Of a stretch of 64,000 nucleotides of DNA, positions 56,303 through 64,000 are shown in pieces (the stretch's first letter is position 1; each line of letters opens with the position of its first letter). The DNA is taken from positions 6,249,306-6,313,305 of the forward strand of contig NC_064046.1 of NCBI RefSeq assembly GCF_932526225.1. Direction: 5' to 3'. The notes below the pieces were generated by a model. The model was given only the letters and a program-made list of their open reading frames with translations, had not been told where the DNA came from and ran no database searches. A program made the position numbers and the translations under genes. The stretch is from Nematostella vectensis (lineage: Eukaryota; Cnidaria; Anthozoa; Actiniaria; Edwardsiidae).

Positions 56303-57365
56303 GTATTAACACGCGTCCTTTAGATAACTTCTTAGATCGACTAGACTTTGCTTCCCGTTGACTGATGTATGCATTTCCAACACGCTCTAGATTTGCATAC
56401 CGCTGTATGGCGTGAAATTGACAACCCCCGCCATCACGAAAGACACAACCCGAGATAGTGCCTCACTTTAAAAGTGCCCCAAAAAAGCGCTTCTATGCAG
56501 TTTAGTCGATCATAGAAGTTGTCTAAAGAACCGCATTTTATCATTGACAGATATGTCTAAAATTCCACGGTTGATTGTTGAAATAATGTGAAAAATGTGT
56601 TTTTAGAAAAATGTTCTAAAAGGTAGTGTTATTCAAATTGTTACAACTTTCTTTCTATTGAACATAGCCAAACCAAATTTGGTATGAGTTATTGTACACT
56701 ATTAGAGGTTTTATTGCAAAAACTCGGGTAATAAAGGCTAACATGAATGCTTTTTGAACGGGCTTAACTTCGTCGTCAATTTTTAGGGTCGAAATTGTAA
56801 ATATACATCTAACTTTTTTCCCTTTCACAGATTTTTTTCTAACCTTCACAGAGGCTGTACCACCACATATTGAACTGATTTTGGCAATATGGGCAAAAAG
56901 CTAACGCTCAATATTGCTCAGTCACAAATAAGTGCAAAACATGTTTTTTACTTTTTAAGTGCTACTGCATTATTGCGTGTTAATACAAATACAATTTTTA
57001 AATGTGTGAACTCTCCATACATTGGGTCGTCTTTTGTGAAAAATCTATAGCAATCGTACAAACATTGACGCTCCTGTGCGAAGTTTAAAATTGATGACGC
57101 GCTCAGTTTATGATCTGTTGATAAACGCGCGAGCGACCTTTTAAAAGGGCGTTTGTTGCCAGTTGATAGGCCGTAGGGGGTGGGTGTAAATAAATATTTG
57201 GAAGTCTGGTTGGGGGAGGGGGAGCGAAACATAAGAAAGATATAAATGATTTAAGCACACAAACCCTCCCTTGGCTAGGGTTATGTATGTATAATGTATA
57301 TGACTGGTATACCTCAAGTTCTTTTCTGTCTCAAATAAAAAAAATCAATTCCTTTCTTCTTTTCC
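56303..57365. other. No gene recognised
   Basis: AT-rich sequence with short open frames on the minus strand and no motif. No SLC7 upstream exon could be identified here. Confidence 0.5.
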
Positions 57366-57399
57366 ACCGCCGCCAATGTTGGCGTTACCGACAAGCTGT

Positions 57400-58670
57400 G
57401 TATGACAGTGTATGTCTTGAGAAACTACAGACAAGCTGGTGGAATTGGTTTAACTAGTGAAAGCCTCCAGTGGAATTCACCTTCGGCAAACTACAGACAA
57501 GCTGTGGAATAACCAGTTGACTAGAGGAACTACAGACAAGCTGTGGAATAACCAGTTGGTATGACTAGAGAAACTACAGACAAGCTGTGGAATAACTAGT
57601 TGGTATGACTAGAGAAACTACAGACAAGCTGTGGAATAACTAGTTGACTAGATGAACTACAGACAAGCTGTGAAATAACTAAATGGTATGACTAGAGGAA
57701 CTACAGACAAGCTGTGGAACAACTAGATGGTATGACTAGAGGAACTTTAGACAAGCTGTGGAATAACTAGTTGGTATGACTAGAGGAACTACAGACAAGC
57801 TGTGTAATAACTAGTTGACTAGAGGAACTACAGACAAGCTGTGGAATAACTAGATGGTATGACTAGAGGAACTACAGACAAGCTGTGGAATAACTAGTTG
57901 GTATGACTAGAGAAACTACAGACAAGCTGTGTAATAACTAGTTGACTAGATGAACTACAGACAAGCTGTGGAATAACTAGATGGTATGACTAGAGGAACT
58001 ACAGACAAGCTCTGGAATAACTAGTTGGTATGACTAGAGAAACTACAGACAAGTTGTGGAATAACTAGTTGACTAGATGAACTACAGACAAGCTGTGGAC
58101 TAACTAGTTGGTATGACTAGAGGAACTACAGACAAGCTGTGGAATAACTAGTTGACTAGAGGAACTACAGACAAGCTGTGAAATAACTAGTTGGTATGAC
58201 TAGAGGAACTACAGGCAAGTTGTGGAACAACTAGATGGTATGACTAGAGGAACTTCAGACAAGCTGTGGAATAACTAGTTGGTATGACTAGAGGAACTAC
58301 AGACAAGCTGTGTAATAACTAGTTGACTAGAGGAACTACAGACAAGCTGTGGAATAACTAGATGGTATGACTAGAGGAACTTCAGACAAGCTGTGTAATA
58401 ACTAGTTGACTAGATGAACTACAGACAAGCTGTGGACTAACTAGTTGGTATGACTAGAGAAACTACAGACAAGCTGGGGAATAACTAGTTGGTATGACTA
58501 GAGAAACTACAGACAATCTGTGGAATAACTAGATGGTATGACTAGAGAAACTACAGACAAGCTGTACAATAACTAAGTGGTATGACTAGAGAAACTACAG
58601 ACAAGCTGTGGAATAACTAAGTGGTATGACTAGATGAACTAGCTGTGGAATAACTAGTTGGTATTGGGAC
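57400..58670. repeat. 43-bp minisatellite, left block
   Basis: The unit gaactacagacaagctgtgg with aataactagttggtatgactaga is repeated about 30 times. Shorter 35-base units lack ggtatgac-type words. The same repeat resumes at 61275-61755 after a gypsy fragment. Confidence 0.95.
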
Positions 58671-58859
58671 GCTTTCCCTGCGCGCGGGGTTCCTGTGGCC
58701 CCTGACTATGCCTGGGGCGCCCCGCAGGGGGCGAAAAGGGAGTTGAACTGAGTTGATCACAGGCAGCCCAAGGCTACTGTCAGTGGTTTATAAAGGAATA
58801 TATGGGGGAATTTATATGTTAGCGAAAAAATACTTTATCGTGAAAAATAAAACTTTAGA

Positions 58860-61160
58860 CCATGTAATATTGAGTTTGAATCTTCTTTTATTTCAATTTT
58901 GCCGATAGAATGTCAGTAGAGCGAGTTTGAAGCCCGCCAAGAATTGTGTTTCTCTCTCTGTATAATAATTTTTTACACCTTTTACCGTCGACTATCGAAT
59001 TCACCATCTGTGACAACAGATCGTGTGCACTTTCTAACCGAGCGGCTCTAGGAACGAGGCACTGCTCGAAATTCAAACTTCGAGGAGTCGTCGGTACGAC
59101 AACGACCGCGCCGAGTGAGTGTGTTTTCCCTGTAACGCTGGTGGCGCGACAGTAGACACTCACTCGGCGCGGCCGTTGTCTCGCCGACGTAGATGCGTAG
59201 AATAAGGTTGCCGGACTTGTTCATCGTCAGCTCATCCTTTACCCTCTCGAGTAGTTGAAAATCTGTCTTGTCAACACTTGGACGCTTGACCACACTGTGC
59301 CAGTTCCCTTTGCGTATGGCTTCGGCCACAGCCTGCAGTGTTGCGTCGCTCTCTGTCGCGTTCTCGATGTCTTGTGTTTTGAGGGCTTTTGGAGTAGATG
59401 TCTTTGTGAGATAACTGACATATTCTTCTGCCACCTTCTGTTGTCTGCTCGTCTCAGCTGCGAACTTTGTTGGATGACGGGATAGGTAATCCGCAGGGTT
59501 TTCTTCACCTCGCTGATACTTTACGGTGACTTGGTAAGACTGAAGTCTCAGCGCCCATCTCTCGATTCTTGCGGGAGGCTTTGAGTTTGCGTTGCCGTAG
59601 CCATCTACGGCAGGGGCTTGTGATCCGTGTATACCGTCACTGGTTTGCCGTATATGTATAGGTGCAGATACTCACATGCCCATACCACCGCGAGGGCTTC
59701 TCGTTCCGTCTGACTATATCGCTGTTCTGTCTCCGTCAGAGACCAGCTCGCATAAGTTATGACGTGTCTCGCCTCGGTCTTGGGTTCTACTTGGGATAGG
59801 ATGGCGGCCAAACCAACGGGACTGGCATCAACAGATACTTCAGTGCGCCTCTCGGGGTCGAAGTAGGCGGTTACGGGTGAGCTTACTAGTGCGTCCTTCA
59901 GCTGGCTGACTGCGCTGTCATGCTCGGCCGTCCAACACCACGGTTGGTCCTTGTGGGTGAGCTTGCGTAGTGGCTCGGTCTTGGTGGCGTAGTCTGGGAT
60001 GAACCTTGAGCAGTAGTTCGTCATTCCTAATAGGCTGCGTACTTCTGATGCTGTTGACGGTGTCTGCAGGTTGACCACGTCTTCGACTTTCTTGGGGTCT
60101 GGGGATATGCCGTTTTTGGAGAACACGTACCCAAAGAACTCCAGCTTCTCCTTGCCGTACTCGCACTTGCTTTTGTTGAGGGTTAGGCCCTTTTCTCTCA
60201 GCCGTTTGAAGACTGCCCTCAGATTTCGGTTGTGCTCCTCCTGTGTCTTGCCAAATACGAGTACGTCGTCACTGATATTTATCGCACCGTCGACGTCTTC
60301 CAGTGTCTCTCGGATTACATTCTGGAAAATCTCTGCAGCACTCGAGATTCCGAAGTTGAGACGTTTGTAGCGCATTAGGCCCATGTGGGTGCTGAAAGTG
60401 GTGATGTATCTCGACTCGGGCGCCAATTCGAGCTGGTTGTATCCTTGGTTGAGGTCAAGTTTGCTGAAAACCTTCGCTCCGTTTAAATCTCCTATCATAT
60501 CCTTGATGGTCGGCGTGACGTGACGTTCGCGCTTGATCGCCTTGTTCGCCTGGCGCATGTCGACACACACATGTACCTTGCCTGGGGACTTTGGTTTCGG
60601 CGCAACCACTATAGGGGACACCCAGGGTGTAGGGCCTTCGACGCGTTCTATCACGCCAAGCTCCTCGTCCCGCTGTAGCTGTTCCTCTAGCTGCTTGCGA
60701 ACGTGAAACGGGACCCTTCTGTGCGGATGTGTAGCTTTATCTGATAGTTTTTCAGCTTGCCTAGCCCATGGAACAGGTCGTCATATTCGTCGATGAGGCT
60801 TGTGAGCTCGTTGACCTTGGTCTTGCCTTGGGGTGTCTTCGCAGTTACTTGCTGCACCGTCTGGAGGAGATTGAGCTCTTGGGAAGTTTTCCTGCTTAAC
60901 AGTGAGCCGCCCGATCCTTTGACCACGTAGAATCGCGCACTGATATTCTAAGTGGTAGACTCCGTGATCGCGGTGAACTTTCCAAGGACTTGTAGGGGAT
61001 TTGTCGACTGGTAGGCGAATATCTTGACGCCAGACTGCTCTAACTTTGCGCTTTTCGGCAATTTCCGGTAGTCTTCCTAAGCAGATAGATACGAAACCTC
61101 GTCGCTCGTCGCCAATGTAATATTTGGTGTCTTGAATAAAGACTGAGTCGAATAGTGAAT
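58860..61160 (-). pseudogene. pol: Ty3/gypsy pol fragment inside the minisatellite
   Basis: Reading on the minus strand, about 60926-60690 encodes the protease-RT linker (VKGSGGSLLSRKTSQELNLL). After a frameshift, 60654-59605 is a long open frame with gypsy reverse transcriptase (FSKLDLNQGYNQLELAPESR; the YxDD box reads ISDDVLVFG, with the tyrosine replaced by serine), then RNase H (DASPVGLAAILSQ, YSQTEREALAVVW, YTDHKPLP). A stop and frame changes follow. 59508-59050 holds the connection region and the start of integrase. No LTRs were identified, and gag and most of integrase are missing. The family differs from the gypsy element at 52-56 kb. Confidence 0.82.
59096..59184. repeat. Short inverted repeat around the integrase remnant
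   Basis: The word gaccgcgccgagtgagtgt (about 59104) is matched inverted by cactcactcggcgcggccg (about 59157). The hairpin has arms of about 25 bases and a loop of about 35. It may mark a small insertion at which the integrase frame ends. Confidence 0.6.
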
Positions 61161-61274
61161 GGTTCTTTTACTACATTGCTGGTCAACGGTCAGCAAACGA
61201 CTGACTCGCTAGTTACATGCTTGGTCATAAAATCAACTCAAATCACGCGTTACCAAGGTGACGGTAACAACATT

Positions 61275-61755
61275 ACAGGTATGACTAGAGAAACTACAGA
61301 CAAGCTGTACAATAACTAGGTGGTACGACTAGAGGAACTACAGACAAGCTGTGGAATAACCAGTTGGTATGCCTAGAGAAACTACAGACAAGCTGTGGAA
61401 TAACTAGTTGGTATGACTAGAGAAACTACAGACAAGCTGTACAATATAGGTGGTATGACTAGAGAAACTTCAGATTAGCTGTGGGATAACAAGGTGACTA
61501 GAGAAACTACAGACAAGCTGTACAATAACTAGGTGGTATGACTAGAGAAACTACAGACAAGCTGGGGAATAACTAGTTGGTATGACTAGAGAAACTTCAG
61601 ATTAGCTGTGGGATAACAAGGTGACTAGAGAAACTACAGACAAGCTGTACAATAACTAGGTGGTATGACTAGAGAAACTACAGACAAGCTGGGGAATAAC
61701 TAGGTGGTATAAATAGAGAAACTACGGACAAGCTGTACGAGAACTAGATGGTACC
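61275..61755. repeat. 43-bp minisatellite, right block
   Basis: Same unit as 57400-58670, with local variants (agctgtacaataactaggtg; aacttcagattagctgtggg). About eleven units. Confidence 0.93.
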
Positions 61756-62104
61756 CATGTTATTTGTGCAGTTGAAGGCCAGATTCTCGATTTCATTACT
61801 GCATATATTACCATAGTCTCAATCTCTACCAAGTAATTGTGCAAAATCATCTCAAGCTGGATTTATTTCGCTTTATTTACTCGTGTTTCCATTTGCAACA
61901 CGATGCGATACTTGGCGAGGCTCGAGTTTAGAATTATCTCTTGCCTGCTTTAGACAAAAACAGTTTACTTCAAGTCGTAATTAAATGTTCCTTGGACACT
62001 CATTAATGGACTGGAGGTATTTATCTGTATTACTTGATTTATTTTGAAGTGGAAGTATTTTGAAGCTTATTGATGAAAAAATCCCAAAGAAGTGACTACC
62101 TTAC
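61756..62104. other. No gene recognised
   Basis: AT-rich spacer before the complete copy of repeat R. Confidence 0.45.
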
Positions 62105-62945
62105 ATCGCGACACTTGACCGGCTACCCAAAAGACAAATTTTGGGTTCTTACTATAAAATATCTTGATCTCTCTCATTGAATGTCATGATTTTTTCACCA
62201 TGTAGATTTCAATAAAGTAGAGCATATGTGTAAATTGTAACAAGTTCCAACAGAATATCGAGCAGCTTTCATCAAAATATTCGCAAAAAAGTATTGTATA
62301 AGTAACTTAACTCAACTAGAAAAGCTTAAGCCTGCTGCTTTGGTTTGGAAACTTTTTTAAGCGGTAAACATGTCAGAGCCATGGGTAGTGTAAGATGTGT
62401 AAAACTATGAAAATTATTTTGGTATTTTAAGTGCTTGCTTAATTTTTGGTATTTCGGTCCTCCTTTAAATAATTTTTGTTTTCTTTTCTAAAATAACTTT
62501 ATCCCTCATTGAATATCATTTTAATTTTATGGAACATTTTCAATGAAATCTAGAGCATTGTGTTGTCTTTCTAAGGCTGTTAATGATAGGTATATGCTAT
62601 AATTTTAAGTCTGGATATTCTATAGCCCTCTCATTATACTTCAAAATAAAATTGTTAAAACAATATGATAGCATATAGATATTGTTGTTTACTTTGCACT
62701 TACATAAATGAAACAATGAATTAAATCTAAAATATATTGTTAATACAATATGGCTCACTTTGGGTGTTAAAATAAATTTACCACTAAGTGATAGCACATT
62801 GAGGGCAGTGAACCAAAACAATGTTTGAGTAATATTTTACAATTTTCAAACACATTCTCATTTTTCCTGAATTTTATTTCGGTGCTATCTCTGCTGCGGG
62901 GATAGTATTTGTAAGATTTTTACAATGCAAAAGATAGGACATTGT
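62105..62945 (+). repeat. Dispersed repeat R, most complete copy
   Basis: It contains all blocks found in the partial copies at 5095-5470, 20258-20516 and 39495-39612, in the same order. It includes two internal copies of a 'ctcattgaatgtcat' module (62178 and 62500). No coding frame and no clear terminal structure. Confidence 0.6.
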
Positions 62946-63738
62946 AGCATTTTACTTGTTTTGTTTACAAAATAACAACTTGAATTGGGCTGAACCGTAG
63001 AAGATCGATTGACGTCGGTGGCGAAAGCGCATGCGCACGCTCAACCCACATGGAAGACTTTTCTGAAAATACTAGCTTATATATATTTTACGGCTACACA
63101 ACCAAATGACCGTAGCGGTCGCAGAGCCATACCGGAAGTTGAACACCGGAAGTTTACAGGATGACCTGAGTATTGCTGTGTTGCAAAAGCACAGGAAGAT
63201 CATAAAACGTTTACGGATTAGTGATCCAATGATGCCAGTGACATTGGACTCCCCACAATAACTCGTACATGCTTCGCATTCCCGAGTTAAAAAGTGGCGG
63301 CTAAGAAAAAATACGGGCAGATTATTCCCATCTATGGATAAATTCTGTTACGATTCGATGGGAGGACTTCTGTTGACTGGGATCGTACCTTTATTCTGAA
63401 GTCAGTGGTACAACTGAGAGTAGGATGAGAGTGATGAGGATTTACAATGTGGTCCTATTTGTAGCAAAACAGGTAGTACGTTTGATTGACAAGCACTGAC
63501 CACGTGTGCGGAGTGCAGTGATTGGACGGTACTTGACAATGCAAACAGTTACATCAGATATCATTAACTGTCGGCAAAATTAGAGATAACAAAGGAAAGC
63601 TTTGAAAAGAATTTAAGGATACAAAACGAATGTCCTTTGCCATGAAACTAAGGGAGTCGGTAGGAAAAGTAAAAATGTAACTTTGGAGAAACAAATAGAA
63701 TCAAAAAGCCCAAACTGTCGCGATCTCGTACCAGAACA
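62946..63738. other. No gene recognised
   Basis: Mixed-composition sequence without a credible coding region. No SLC7 exon was recognised on the minus strand. Confidence 0.45.
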
Positions 63739-63885
63739 ATGAATACAATGCACCAAAAACTGGAAATCGACTCTGCCAAATTTTCGTCTTTAATAAGGCT
63801 TCTTCAGTCTGCCCTGAAGAAGTCTTATTAAAGACGAAAATTTGGCAGAGTCGATTTCCAGTGTTTGGTGTATTGTATTTTGGAG
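63739..63885. repeat. Long hairpin repeat
   Basis: Arms of about 65-70 bases (left aaactggaaatcgactctgc..., right the inverted copy ...gcagagtcgatttccagt) flank a very short centre near cagtctgccctg. One arm also occurs singly at 32248-32321 (caccaaaaactggaattcga through cttcttcagggcag). It is a perfect-looking candidate for a cruciform or a fold-back transposon. Confidence 0.9.
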
Positions 63886-64000
63886 AAACAAATATGTAAC
63901 TTGTAATCGGAAGTTACTGAACGGAAGGGGAAAGAACTGGTCGCTCAAGTAGCGTAGGTGTGGTGTTTGCTGACTTAGTTTACCAACTTAATGGAAAGTT

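Overview
This window looks like nuclear DNA of an early-branching animal, most likely an anthozoan cnidarian (sea anemone or coral, perhaps Nematostella-like). That is an inference. It rests on AT-rich sequence, spliced genes with GT/AG introns, a single-coding-exon rhodopsin-type receptor, and many transposon classes familiar from anthozoan genomes: a Polinton, a CR1/L2-like LINE, Ty3/gypsy elements, a Harbinger-type MADF gene, a hAT-like gene and fold-back elements. Nothing bacterial is present. I found no rRNA, tRNA or CRISPR array.

Layout. 1-8.1 kb: small repeats, an inverted-repeat MITE candidate, a hAT-like transposase remnant split by a 151-bp mobile repeat, an 18-bp minisatellite, and a decayed MADF/BESS gene. 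8.1-19.8 kb: a decayed Polinton/Maverick, mostly on the minus strand, with a structural-protein fragment, a chromodomain integrase, protein-primed DNA polymerase B and a GRF zinc-finger protein. Its polymerase gene is split by a 5.3-kb terminal-inverted-repeat (TIR) transposon that carries its own intron-containing gene. 20.3-39.6 kb: a nest of transposons bounded by inverted arms of about 0.7 kb and apparently inserted into an older dispersed repeat. Inside are a LINE with an intact 1074-codon ORF, a 1.65-kb TIR element with an 8-bp target duplication, a truncated LINE, and several inverted copies of a 2-4 kb fold-back unit.

40.5-52 kb holds the two host-like genes. One is a class A G-protein-coupled receptor (plus strand). 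The other is an SLC7-type amino-acid transporter (minus strand), for which six exons can be placed with matching phases; its 5' exons lie outside the window or were not recognised. Between and inside these genes are at least five tandem arrays. The largest (about 4.2 kb, 35-bp unit, about 120 copies) fills an SLC7 intron starting at its 5' splice site, and its units copy that splice site. Another array abuts a 3' splice site and copies it.

52-64 kb: a degenerate Ty3/gypsy element with short LTRs, a 43-bp minisatellite split by a second (minus-strand) gypsy fragment, a full copy of the dispersed repeat, and a long hairpin.

The transposon genes are nearly all broken, apart from the LINE ORF, the GRF gene and the gene of the 1.65-kb element. 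The main biological interest is the splice-site-bearing satellites in SLC7 and the datable nesting of transposons.
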